Assembly (NCBI GenBank): GCA_028679035.1 | Contig: JAJRCL010000043.1 | Coordinates: forward strand, 1 to 7,730 | DNA from: Methanomicrobiales archaeon | GTDB lineage: Archaea; Halobacteriota; Methanomicrobia; Methanomicrobiales; JACTUA01 | Reading direction: 5' to 3' | DNA: 7,730 nucleotides | Part shown: in pieces, positions 1 to 6,884 of the stretch | Layout of the letters: each line of letters opens with the position of its first letter | Position numbering within the stretch: the stretch's first letter is position 1 | The notes under the pieces: generated by a model | Told to the model about the DNA's origin: nothing | Seen by the model: the letters and a program-made list of their open reading frames with translations, nothing else | The model's database searches: none | Program-made: the position numbers and the translations under genes

Positions 1-1382
1 AATGCCACCTGGCGGGCAAGGTCCTCATCAATCCCAAATTCCCTGACAAACCGTTCTGCCCGGCGGGTGAGCAGCTCCGGAAGAATGATCGCTTCGTAGG
101 CGTCCCCGTCGATCAGGACCGGGACGACATCTGTTTCCGGGTACATCCGCGCTGCACCCGGAAGCGGACGCATATATGCCGTGCTGCCTTCCTCAAGCAG
201 TCTGCGGGTTTCCTCCGGTACACCGGTGAGCGCCATTTCTGCCCGGCGGATTACCTGCCGCGCCGCACATTCCGCTTTTTCCGCATTTCCGGCGACAAGC
301 ACCAGTGAGTCGTTTATATTCCCGCCGATGAATTCACGCAACTGCGTCACTTCGTCAGCAGTGATACCATAGGCTGGAAGTTCGTCGGTGTGAAATATTC
401 CTCCGACACCGCACCGTTTTGCGTAATCTGCCAGTTCACTCCCAAGCCGACGGTCGGGCTGGATTTCACGGCCAATATATCCTGCGAAGCCGCGCATTAG
501 CACGCAGAGAATGACCGGTGCTTTCCGTAGTACTGATGATTGTGTTCCGGTAAAGAGATGCGTCACTTCCCGCACTTCGGGATCGACGAACGCGCCCCGT
601 GATGTAAGATCCTTTCTGATGGCAATCAGGTTTTGCTGCCGCTGCATCTCGCGCCGGACCACCTCTGCAATAAGGTCCAGCTCCTGCACTCCTTTTATTT
701 CCACCCGGGCCCCGCCGGGTATGGAGATATTGATGTCCTGCCGGATCGTCCCCAGGCCGCGCTTCACCTTGCCGGTGGACCGAAGCACCATTCCCATGTA
801 CTCGGCCATTTCCTGCACCTCTTCCGGGGAATGCATACAGGGGGATGTTGTGATCTCGACCAGGGGGATTCCCAGGCGGTCCAGGGAAAATATTTCGTCG
901 TCCACCCGCTGGGCAGCCTCCTCCTCCAGGCAGATGGTTTCGATCGCCCCCCCGTTGGGAAGAGTTCCTCCGACCGCAATGAGAGCGGTGCGCTGAAAGC
1001 CGCTGGTGTTGGAACCATCGATGACGAGCTTACGCATGGTGTGCACCTGCGGTACCGGGGTCATACTGAAGAGCCGGGCAACGACGAGAGCAAGGTTCAG
1101 CGCTTCCCGGTTCAGGGACGCCGGCGGTTCCTCATCGTTCTCCACAAGGCACGTGGTGTCGTAGGTGAAATACCGGAATTTCCGCGTCACCATCATTTCT
1201 TCCCGTGCCGCACGGTCGATCTCACCCAGTTCACTCTCGGTTGCCCGGAGGTACCGGAAGAATTCACCGCTGTGCTCCCCGGTCTCCCGCAGGAGCGTGG
1301 GGCATCGGCAGAACAGCTTCTCGTCCGTATCGAGCTGCTGATGGATCTCCAGACCTGCCGTGAGCGCTGGTTCAGAGACCAT
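1..1382 (-). CDS. gatE: Glu-tRNA(Gln) amidotransferase subunit E, C-terminus outside window
   Basis: GatE works with GatD in the archaeal cytoplasm to convert Glu-tRNA(Gln) into Gln-tRNA(Gln). GatE binds the mischarged tRNA and activates the glutamate with ATP, while GatD supplies ammonia. Reading leftwards from the ATG at 1382 gives 460 codons without a stop. They begin with the GatB/GatE kinase-type motif GLEIHQQLD (residues 10-18) and KLFCRCP (22-28), followed by IDGSNTSGFQRT (121-132), CLEEEAAQ (151-158), RLGIPLVEITTSP (169-181), GLGTIRQDINIS (209-220) and EIKGVQELDLI (228-238). Residues of roughly 280-400 should be the AspRS-like insertion that separates GatE from bacterial GatB. It ends in the very typical YMRPLPGAARMYPETD (403-418). 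GatE proteins are usually about 620-630 residues, so some 160 residues with the tRNA-binding tail lie beyond the edge. The start overlaps the end of gatD by 11 nt and has a strong Shine-Dalgarno. Identification is firm. Confidence 0.96.
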   Translation of the reverse strand, partial: MVSEPALTAGLEIHQQLDTDEKLFCRCPTLLRETGEHSGEFFRYLRATESELGEIDRAAREEMMVTRKFRYFTYDTTCLVENDEEPPASLNREALNLALVVARLFSMTPVPQVHTMRKLVIDGSNTSGFQRTALIAVGGTLPNGGAIETICLEEEAAQRVDDEIFSLDRLGIPLVEITTSPCMHSPEEVQEMAEYMGMVLRSTGKVKRGLGTIRQDINISIPGGARVEIKGVQELDLIAEVVRREMQRQQNLIAIRKDLTSRGAFVDPEVREVTHLFTGTQSSVLRKAPVILCVLMRGFAGYIGREIQPDRRLGSELADYAKRCGVGGIFHTDELPAYGITADEVTQLREFIGGNINDSLVLVAGNAEKAECAARQVIRRAEMALTGVPEETRRLLEEGSTAYMRPLPGAARMYPETDVVPVLIDGDAYEAIILPELLTRRAERFVREFGIDEDLARQVA

Positions 1383-2616
1383 GGTCGCTGCACCTCCGTA
1401 TCTCCCCGCGGATATCGGTTGTCATAAGTTCCCGTACCCGTTCCGGATCATGCTCCCTGCCCAGGACCCACATCAGTTTCACCAGTGCCGTTTCCGGCAG
1501 CATATCCTCCCCTTCGATGACGCCCAGCGCAAGGAGGTCACGGCCGGTATCGTAGACCCGGTCGCACACCCTTCCCTGCAGGCACTGGCTGGTCATGACG
1601 ATCGTCGTCCCACTCCGGGCGAGCACCTCCAGTTCCTGTATCCAGGTGGAAGAAACATGCCCGAGACCACTACCGGCAAGGACCAGGCCGCGGTGCCCGC
1701 GGTACTTCTCAAGGATAGAGGCACGCATCCCCGGGTAGAAATACACGAGATCACAATCCTCCTCCAGGTGCAGGTGCAGTTCCGGCCTGCAGGATTCCCG
1801 TCGCATGGCTTCATCGGTCAGCGTCACCGCGAGAGAGGGGTAGGAAACCTCACCCAGTGGGCTCATTCCGATACTCTGGAATGCATCCCTCCGGGAGCTG
1901 TGCATCTTGCGCACCCTGGTAGCCCGGTGGATACTACACCGGTCGTCATTCGTGGTCGCATGCATGACGACTGCCACTTCCCCCAGATCGCTCGTCGCTG
2001 CGGCTGCGCTGCAGAGTGCGTTCATCGCATTATCGCTGCTCGGGCGGTCTGCCGAACGCTGCGAACCCACAAACAGGATCGGGACCGGGGATCGGACCAT
2101 GAAGGATATCGCCGCTGCCGAATACGACATCGTGTCCGTGCCATGGGTCACGATTACCCCCTGGGCCCCGGCCTTCACCTCATCATAGATGGCGGCTGCG
2201 AGTGCCTCCCAGATACCGCCGTGCATATTCTCGGAAAGAATCGAAGCGACCTGACGGGTCTGATAATGCGCAATGGTTGCAAGGGTGGGAATCGCCCGCA
2301 GGATATCCTGGGCGGAAAACTGGCTTGTTACCGCGCCAGTCCGGTAATCAACCCGGCTTGCAATGGTTCCGCCGGTCGATATGATGGAAAGCGGTGCCAA
2401 GGACGAATCCTGTTCCACCGGGACGATGGCCGCCGGAGAAAGGGGCGGTGTTTCCCGATACTGTACCGCACTGGCCGGCACCCCGACGTTATACCCGCTT
2501 TTCAGCTTTACCACCCGCATCCCATCACGGTCAGTGATGTAGGTCCCTTCAAACGTACGGTTGCCCAAGGTACAATTGACCCGGTCTCCGGGGGAAAGAG
2601 TTGCCTGCTGCATCAT
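1372..2616 (-). CDS. gatD: Glu-tRNA(Gln) amidotransferase subunit D (asparaginase-like)
   Basis: GatD is the glutaminase subunit of the archaeal GatDE complex. It releases ammonia that passes to GatE for amidation of Glu-tRNA(Gln). The product is 414 residues, normal for GatD. Residues 1-60 form the small N-terminal beta domain of archaeal GatD (GDRVNCTLGNRTFEGTYITD...). The type I L-asparaginase domain follows with its signature motifs: STGGTIAS (80-87, Thr at 81 and 84), VTHGTDTM (156-163, the Thr-Asp pair at 160-161), GSQRSADRPSSDN (184-196) and a Lys at 237 in RVRKMHS. These match the catalytic Thr/Thr/Asp/Lys set known for the family. The open frame extends 13 codons upstream to 2655, but the ATG at 2616 overlaps the argH stop as ATGA and leads straight into the conserved domain, so it is preferred; a second ATG follows immediately at 2613. 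It sits between argH (4-nt overlap) and gatE (11-nt overlap), implying translational coupling. Confidence 0.95.
   Translation of the reverse strand: MMQQATLSPGDRVNCTLGNRTFEGTYITDRDGMRVVKLKSGYNVGVPASAVQYRETPPLSPAAIVPVEQDSSLAPLSIISTGGTIASRVDYRTGAVTSQFSAQDILRAIPTLATIAHYQTRQVASILSENMHGGIWEALAAAIYDEVKAGAQGVIVTHGTDTMSYSAAAISFMVRSPVPILFVGSQRSADRPSSDNAMNALCSAAAATSDLGEVAVVMHATTNDDRCSIHRATRVRKMHSSRRDAFQSIGMSPLGEVSYPSLAVTLTDEAMRRESCRPELHLHLEEDCDLVYFYPGMRASILEKYRGHRGLVLAGSGLGHVSSTWIQELEVLARSGTTIVMTSQCLQGRVCDRVYDTGRDLLALGVIEGEDMLPETALVKLMWVLGREHDPERVRELMTTDIRGEIRRCSDHGL
1391..1397 (-). promoter_or_regulatory. Shine-Dalgarno of gatE
   Basis: On the minus strand this reads GGAGGTG, a full match to the archaeal 16S rRNA 3' end, with an 8-nt spacer to the ATG at 1382. 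It lies inside the last codons of gatD and fixes the gatE start, so gatE can be translated both by re-initiation after gatD and by direct ribosome recruitment. Confidence 0.8.
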
Positions 2617-4109
2617 GCAAGAATTCCCCGTGCTTCCTGCAGGAGCTGCTCCCAAGCCTGGGTGAGTGATGCAATGCGGCGGGCAACCGTTGTACGATCT
2701 TCTGCAAGGCGCTGGCGGGCATTCTCCAGTGATTCTCCCGCAATGGCAGGAGAGGGCCCTCCAAAGGCTGCCCGCACAGCAACGCTCTGTACTGGATCCA
2801 GAGCATCCTGGATTGCTGTATCAGTTAAGCCTTTTTTAACCAGAGAGATCCCACCGGTCTCCCGGGCTGCCCCTTCCAGTGTTGCGAGATCGATTGTTCC
2901 TTTCTGCACCGCTCTTCCGACAATGGTATGAGCCTGGCGGAACGGGAGATCATAGTCCCGTACGAGGACATCGGCAAGCTCGGTTGCGGTCGAATATCCT
3001 CTCCCTGCCTCCTCCCGCATCCGTTCCGTATAGAATACAGCAGTGCCGATCATACCGGAAAGCAGGGGAAGGCTTTCGCTGACGATCCCGCATCCCTTCC
3101 AGAGGTGCGGGGAAAGCTCCTGCATATCCCGGTTGTAGGACTGGGGAAGAGCTTTCATGATACCGATCGCACTCATGAGCGCACCGGTGATGGTTCCGCT
3201 TTTTCCCCGGAGCAGTTCAGCGATGTCCGGGTTTTTCTTCTGGGGCATGATGGACGAGGACGAACAGTAACGGTCGTCGAGCTGGACAAACCGCACCAGC
3301 GGGGAAGACCAGAGGATCAGTTCCTCACAGAACCGGCTGGCGTTCACCATGCAGTTTACCTGGGCAGCGAGGGTCTCGATGGCATAGTCCCGGGTCGCAA
3401 CCGCATCCATCGAATTCTCAAGTACTGCGTCAAATCCAAGGAGGTCAGCAGTGGTCGAGCGGCTGATGCCAAACCCGGTGGATGCAAACGCAGCCGCACC
3501 GAGTGGAGAGGCATTAACCCGGCAATAGGCATCACGGAGCCGGGCAAAATCCCGGGAGAATGCCTGTTCATACCCAAGGAGATGGTGGGCGAGTGTTGTC
3601 GGCTGGGCATGCTGCAGGTGCGTAAATCCCGGCATGACGGTATGGAGATGGACTGCAGCGGTGCCGAGGAGCGTTTCCCGTAACACGACCAGATTCTGCA
3701 GCTCCCCGAGAATTTCTTCACGGAGCCGGATCCGAAGGCAGGTTGCGACCTCATCATTCCGCGATCTTGCAGTATGCATCCTTCCACCGGCATCCGCCCC
3801 GATCTTTTTCATGAGGACCGCTTCGATACCCGCGTGGATATCTTCGTATACAGGAGAGAACGCATCTTCGGGCACTCCTTTGTCATGGAACTGCAGAAGA
3901 ATGCGGAGAATTGCCTGAGCCGATTTCGTATCCACGATACCCTGGCGGTGGAGCATAACCATGTGGGCAATGTCCACAAGGACATCAGCGTCCGCTATCC
4001 AGCGGTCGGCATCCATCGATGAGAGATAACGGAGAAGCCCCTCATCCCGCTCTCCCCCGAGCCTTCCGGCGCGTATCTGATCGACTGGCAATTTTTCACC
4101 CTTGCTCAT
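2613..4109 (-). CDS. argH: Argininosuccinate lyase
   Basis: This enzyme splits argininosuccinate into arginine and fumarate, the last step of arginine synthesis, as a cytoplasmic homotetramer of the fumarase/aspartase superfamily. The 498-residue product is slightly longer than the usual 460-490. It carries all three conserved regions: HTARSRNDE (112-120), GFTHLQHAQPTT (161-172, with the conserved Thr-His pair at 163-164) and the mobile signature loop SSSSIMPQKKNPD (283-295) containing the catalytic serine. The usual Gly of the GSSxMPxKxNP signature is Ser here, a position that tolerates change. SMDA (233-236) and the start motif RAGRLGGERDE (13-23), where most homologues have LWGGRF-like residues, are also visible. 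The ATG at 4109 has AAGGA nine nt upstream. It lies 21 nt after the regulator gene and its stop overlaps the gatD start as ATGA. Nothing suggests loss of function. Confidence 0.96.
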   Translation of the reverse strand: MSKGEKLPVDQIRAGRLGGERDEGLLRYLSSMDADRWIADADVLVDIAHMVMLHRQGIVDTKSAQAILRILLQFHDKGVPEDAFSPVYEDIHAGIEAVLMKKIGADAGGRMHTARSRNDEVATCLRIRLREEILGELQNLVVLRETLLGTAAVHLHTVMPGFTHLQHAQPTTLAHHLLGYEQAFSRDFARLRDAYCRVNASPLGAAAFASTGFGISRSTTADLLGFDAVLENSMDAVATRDYAIETLAAQVNCMVNASRFCEELILWSSPLVRFVQLDDRYCSSSSIMPQKKNPDIAELLRGKSGTITGALMSAIGIMKALPQSYNRDMQELSPHLWKGCGIVSESLPLLSGMIGTAVFYTERMREEAGRGYSTATELADVLVRDYDLPFRQAHTIVGRAVQKGTIDLATLEGAARETGGISLVKKGLTDTAIQDALDPVQSVAVRAAFGGPSPAIAGESLENARQRLAEDRTTVARRIASLTQAWEQLLQEARGILA

Positions 4110-4118
4110 ACAATGATT

Positions 4119-4123
4119 TCCTT
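4119..4123 (-). promoter_or_regulatory. Probable Shine-Dalgarno of argH
   Basis: AAGGA on the minus strand, nine nt before the argH ATG, lying in the 21-nt gap after the regulator stop codon. It supports the start at 4109 and indicates that argH is translated from the same message as the regulator. Confidence 0.5.
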
Positions 4124-4130
4124 ACGGGAA

Positions 4131-4664
4131 TTAATGCCATGCTTTCCTCGCAGCAAGTTCGATGGCACGGGCCATGCTTTCCCTGGGTATGATCGTAGCG
4201 ACCGGGATGTGCACGAGTTGCTCGATGGTGCCGCTGACAATCGGTGCGCAGACAATCCCTGCGGCTCCTTCCCGTTCTGCCCGCACCGCAGCAACGATCG
4301 CATCCTCGATGGTCTGGACCGGATACTCGCGTACACGCACCTTCTTTCCGTCGACGTCTGCCATCCGCTCCACAATGCCTTCCAGCACCGGCCGGGCTGC
4401 AATGACTCCGATAAACTCCTCTTCCCCCATACGGTAGAAGGAACGCAATGCCCGTATCACGGCGCGAAGAGTCGTAAGGTTAGGAGACCGCTTCCCATGG
4501 AGGATCTTGTAGAGCGACGACTGGGCAATGCCGCTCTGCTCTGACAGTTCCCGCACGCTGATCCGCAGATCGTGTTTCAGAATTTCGGCAAGCGTGGTAA
4601 CAAACTGCTCGTCCGAGACAAGTGCTCCCCGCAGGAGGCGGTCGACCGGGTCCAGCTGTACCAT
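4131..4664 (-). CDS. HTH transcriptional regulator with C-terminal sensor-like domain
   Basis: A 177-residue protein. Residues 36-75 form an XRE/Cro-type helix-turn-helix: VRELSEQSGIAQSSLYKILHG (37-57), then SPNLTTLRAVIRALR (60-74). Residues 86-176 form a separate alpha/beta domain with the runs IEDAIVAAVRAEREGAAGIVC (119-139), PIVSGTIEQL (141-150) and IPVATIIPRESMARAIELA (153-171). This pattern of a short strand, a helix, a 'gaagIv' strand, then a pair of strand-helix units recalls the PrpR_N-type ligand-sensing domain. I infer that link from the pattern, not from an alignment. It also resembles a family of small archaeal HTH regulators of similar length (COG4800 as I recall). It is first in the operon with argH, gatD and gatE, and divergent from an ABC importer, so it probably regulates the importer, itself and perhaps the amino-acid genes. 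The ligand is unknown. No Shine-Dalgarno is obvious, so its message may be leaderless or nearly so. Confidence 0.82.
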   Translation of the reverse strand: MVQLDPVDRLLRGALVSDEQFVTTLAEILKHDLRISVRELSEQSGIAQSSLYKILHGKRSPNLTTLRAVIRALRSFYRMGEEEFIGVIAARPVLEGIVERMADVDGKKVRVREYPVQTIEDAIVAAVRAEREGAAGIVCAPIVSGTIEQLVHIPVATIIPRESMARAIELAARKAWH

Positions 4665-4673
4665 AGTATGGAG

Positions 4674-4690
4674 ACAATTGGGCTAATTAC
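4674..4690. promoter_or_regulatory. Possible second operator beside the regulator start
   Basis: This 17-bp site holds ACAATTGG and CTAATTAC, which share the hexamers ACAATT and AATTAC with the large palindrome at 4792-4820. It lies 10 bp before the regulator start codon, where a repressor could block transcription or early elongation of its own gene. The assignment rests only on shared short words in AT-rich DNA. Confidence 0.3.
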
Positions 4691-4715
4691 TACAAAAAAG
4701 TTTCCTCAACGTCCA

Positions 4716-4773
4716 CAAAATTTATCCTGATGGTTTATCATTCTGTGAATGAAATGGACATTATTATAAAAAA
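4716..4773 (-). promoter_or_regulatory. Promoter zone for the leftward regulator-argH-gatDE operon
   Basis: Two TATA-like stretches are seen on the minus strand: GATAAATTTTG at 4716-4726, which would put transcription start near 4695 with a leader of about 30 nt, and TTTTTTATAATAATG at 4759-4773, which would give a leader of about 75 nt. I cannot choose between them. An operon promoter is expected here because the next gene upstream diverges. Confidence 0.35.
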
Positions 4774-4791
4774 TTATACTTTATTGGGTAA

Positions 4792-4820
4792 ATCTAATTG
4801 TAATTTAATTACAATTGGAT
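4792..4820. repeat. 29-bp palindrome, probable operator in the divergent promoter region
   Basis: Two perfect 10-bp arms, AATTGTAATT (4796-4805) and AATTACAATT (4807-4816), flank a single T at 4806. Three of the next four flanking pairs also match (4792-4795 against 4817-4820, mismatch at 4795/4817). It sits upstream of the TATA box of the ABC importer gene, with about 27 bp between them, a usual place for an archaeal regulator to act. Its odd-length twofold symmetry fits a dimeric HTH protein, most simply the divergent regulator. A coding or terminator role is unlikely because it is AT-only and lacks a loop. Confidence 0.6.
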
Positions 4821-4843
4821 AATGTGTTTATGCTATTGGAGAA

Positions 4844-4852
4844 TTATATATA
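4844..4852 (+). promoter_or_regulatory. TATA box of the ABC importer operon
   Basis: TTATATATA with a purine-rich stretch (GGAGAA) just before it that could serve as the BRE. A start of transcription about 26 bp downstream of the box centre falls near 4874, only a few bases before the ATG at 4878. No Shine-Dalgarno is present, so the message is probably leaderless or nearly so. Confidence 0.6.
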
Positions 4853-4877
4853 GTTCTGTTTCCAATGTATCCGGCAT

Positions 4878-6086
4878 ATGAACACTCTGCGTCTCTTTGG
4901 TGTACTCATGGTGATTATCATCGCCGGCTCGTTGGTGCTTGCCGGTTGTACGACAACGCAGCCTTCCGGGCCAACGGTCGGACTCCTGAATGCAAAAGGT
5001 ACGGGGGCGATGCCGACCCTCCTTGCCACTGGTCAGATTGACGGGTACATTGCCTGGCAGCCATTCGCCGAAGTAGCACCGGTGGCCCATATCGGAAAAG
5101 TGGTCACGTATTCCCAGAACCTTCCCCCCGCCTCTAGGTGGAAGAACCATCCGTGCTGTGTGCTCACGGCGCGTGAGGACATCCTCGCCGCAAACCCCGG
5201 CATCGTGGATTCCCTCGCGGTTGTTACGATTCTTTCAACCCAGTACCTGAACACCCACCCGAATGAATCGGCCGAGCTGGTTGCCGACTGGCTCGCCGGC
5301 AAAGGAAATTTCACGTACGGGAATATCTCGGTTTCTTCGGTAGAGGTGCTCGACCGGGCATTCCCGACCGTTAAGTTCACAAACGAACCGTCTGAGGACT
5401 GGCAGAGCGGACAGCTCGAATTCGTTTATGCCCTGCGGGAGCTCAAGGTCATGACCGGTTCCCTGCAGAATTCAACTGAATCACAGGTACGTTCGCTGCT
5501 TTTCGATACTTCGGTCTATGGACGGGCAAAGCAGCAGATCGATGCAAAACAGTTCACCACCCCACCCGCGGTGCAGCGGCAGCTCGGCATCGGGTACCTG
5601 ATGTCGGACCATGATGCGTCCCTCTTCATTGCGGTCAAGAAATGGCAGTATTTCAACGACACCTACGGGATCGCATTAAAACCGCGAGATCCGACGCAGA
5701 GCCGCCCCGACCTTGCTGATCTGATCGTTAACGGCAAAACCGTCGCCACGTTCAAACTGGTTGCTGGCGATGCAGGTCCTGCGCTGATGCAGCTGTCCTC
5801 CATAGATACCGTGCAGTTTGCCTATGTCGGCAATCCACCGGCAATGGCAGCCATTGACAAAGGAACACCCGTAAAGATCCTGATGGCCCTCAATACAGAA
5901 GGTTCCGGGCTTGTCGTCAGCCTGAATTCCCCCGCAAATGACTGGGACACCTTTGCGCAGTGGGCAAAGGACCGGGCAGCAGCAGGAAAACCGCTGGTTA
6001 TCGCCGTTCCCAGCAAGGGATCGATCCAGGACATTCTGCTGCGGTATGCGCTCGAAGAGAGCAACATTGGCGTTAAAGAGGTGTAA
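4878..6086 (+). CDS. ABC importer substrate-binding lipoprotein (SsuA/TauA/NMT1-like) with reversed domain order
   Basis: A 402-residue extracellular binding protein that should deliver a small organic solute to the permease and ATPase encoded just downstream. Residues 1-24 are a lipoprotein signal peptide: a basic start, a hydrophobic core, then lipobox LAGC with Cys24 as the lipid anchor, then a Thr/Pro-rich linker. Residues 33-220 (GLLNAKGTGAMPTLLATGQ, IDGYIAWQPFAEVAP, TAREDILAANPGIV) match what is normally the second half of SsuA/TauA-type proteins, including the 'aALxsGqiDa...WePf' motif. Residues 222-235 look like a linker. Residues 236-402 (LGIGYLMSDHDASLFIAVKK, FAYVGNPPAMAAIDKGTPVK, IAVPSKGSIQDILLRYALEE) match what is normally the start of the mature protein. 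The gene thus reads B-A instead of A-B. It ends in a double TAA, and no remnant of the missing order follows in any frame I checked. The start is fixed by the signal peptide and an upstream in-frame stop at 4851. Family assignment is firm, the substrate unknown. Confidence 0.9.
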   Translation: MNTLRLFGVLMVIIIAGSLVLAGCTTTQPSGPTVGLLNAKGTGAMPTLLATGQIDGYIAWQPFAEVAPVAHIGKVVTYSQNLPPASRWKNHPCCVLTAREDILAANPGIVDSLAVVTILSTQYLNTHPNESAELVADWLAGKGNFTYGNISVSSVEVLDRAFPTVKFTNEPSEDWQSGQLEFVYALRELKVMTGSLQNSTESQVRSLLFDTSVYGRAKQQIDAKQFTTPPAVQRQLGIGYLMSDHDASLFIAVKKWQYFNDTYGIALKPRDPTQSRPDLADLIVNGKTVATFKLVAGDAGPALMQLSSIDTVQFAYVGNPPAMAAIDKGTPVKILMALNTEGSGLVVSLNSPANDWDTFAQWAKDRAAAGKPLVIAVPSKGSIQDILLRYALEESNIGVKEV

Positions 6087-6122
6087 TAAGTATAATCAGG
6101 TTCCGGGGCGACTGAGAGGAGC

Positions 6123-6884
6123 ATGCGGCGGTTTATACCCATCCTGCTTCCCCTCTGCATTCTTGCCGGGTGGGAAATCGCTGCAATCGCGATCAATAAC
6201 GCCTTTTTTTTACCCCGGCTGGAATCAGTTCTTGACGTTCTCCTGAATCCCCTGCAGGATCGACTGGGGAGTGGCAGCCTTTTTTCCAATGCCATCCTTT
6301 CTGTTGAACGGGTTGTACTGGGATTTCTTCTCGCTGCTGCTATCGCGATTCCACTGGGAATTGGCATGGGCAGATCCAGCGTCCTGAATGCATTCTTTGA
6401 CGCCACCATCCAGCTGTTCCGCCCGATACCTCCCCTAGCCTGGGTCCCCCTGGCACTCGCATGGTTCAAGATAGGCCTCACCTCGATTCTCTTTATTATC
6501 TTTCTCGGTGCCTTCTTCCCGATACTGCTCAACACGATAGAAGGCGTTCGCGGAGTAAAACAGACATGGGTTGAGGTCGCGGCAACCCTGGGGGCAGATG
6601 AACGCCAGATCCTCGCAAAAGTCATTGTGCCAGGGGCCGCTCCGATCATATGGACGGGTTTGCGGGTAGGATTCGGAATCGCCTGGATGTGCGTGGTCGC
6701 TGCAGAAATGCTGCCCGGGGCGAGTAACGGCCTCGGGTACCTGATGATCTATGCATTCAACTTCGGACAGGTGCAGGTGATTATTGCCGGCATGATCGTT
6801 ATAGGGCTTATCGGTCTTGCGTTTGATGCCCTGTTTAAATGGGTAGAGCGCAGCCGGTTCCGGTGGCGGGGTCTGGAACGATGA
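6123..6884 (+). CDS. ABC importer permease (SsuC/TauC-like, BPD_transp_1)
   Basis: A 253-residue integral membrane protein with about six hydrophobic segments (near residues 5-25, 62-85, 104-118, 121-138, 178-198 and 217-238). It carries the cytoplasmic EAA-type coupling loop EVAATLGADERQILAKVIVP (151-170), which contacts the ATPase, and the family motif FRPIPPLAWVPLALAWF (99-115). It would form a homodimer as the channel of the importer. It follows the binding-protein gene after 36 nt and its stop overlaps the ATPase start as ATGA. The stretch GAGAGGAG before the ATG is a good Shine-Dalgarno by sequence but ends only one or two bases before the start codon. No other in-frame start keeps the first membrane segment, so the ATG at 6123 is retained. 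Length and motifs are normal for the family. Confidence 0.93.
   Translation: MRRFIPILLPLCILAGWEIAAIAINNAFFLPRLESVLDVLLNPLQDRLGSGSLFSNAILSVERVVLGFLLAAAIAIPLGIGMGRSSVLNAFFDATIQLFRPIPPLAWVPLALAWFKIGLTSILFIIFLGAFFPILLNTIEGVRGVKQTWVEVAATLGADERQILAKVIVPGAAPIIWTGLRVGFGIAWMCVVAAEMLPGASNGLGYLMIYAFNFGQVQVIIAGMIVIGLIGLAFDALFKWVERSRFRWRGLER

Noticed and set aside
633..1427. Long plus-strand open frame over gatE
   Set aside because: It is antisense to the strongly conserved gatE frame, has no recognisable domain, and owes its length to the GC-rich codon pattern of the real gene.
2617..2655. Upstream start for gatD adding 13 residues
   Set aside because: The extra residues overlap argH by 43 bases and lie before the conserved beta domain, while the ATG at 2616 forms the ATGA junction.
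1360..2931. 523-codon plus-strand open frame over gatD and the end of argH
   Set aside because: It runs antisense across two firmly identified genes and their junction. The predicted protein is rich in His, Arg and Cys with no domain, as expected for a shadow frame.
4723..4731. Nine-base word ATCAGGATA shared (on opposite strands) with 7659-7667 near another promoter
   Set aside because: Its distance to the candidate TATA boxes differs at the two sites, and a 9-mer match among many possible comparisons is not significant alone.
4711..4759. Inverted repeat GTCCA ... TGGAC in the intergenic region
   Set aside because: Only five base pairs separated by about 39 bases, with no supporting flanking pairs; expected by chance.
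5822..6649. 275-codon minus-strand open frame over the binding protein and permease
   Set aside because: It is antisense to two identified transporter genes, crosses their gap, and lacks any family motif; its Arg/Ser-rich composition is that of a mirror frame.
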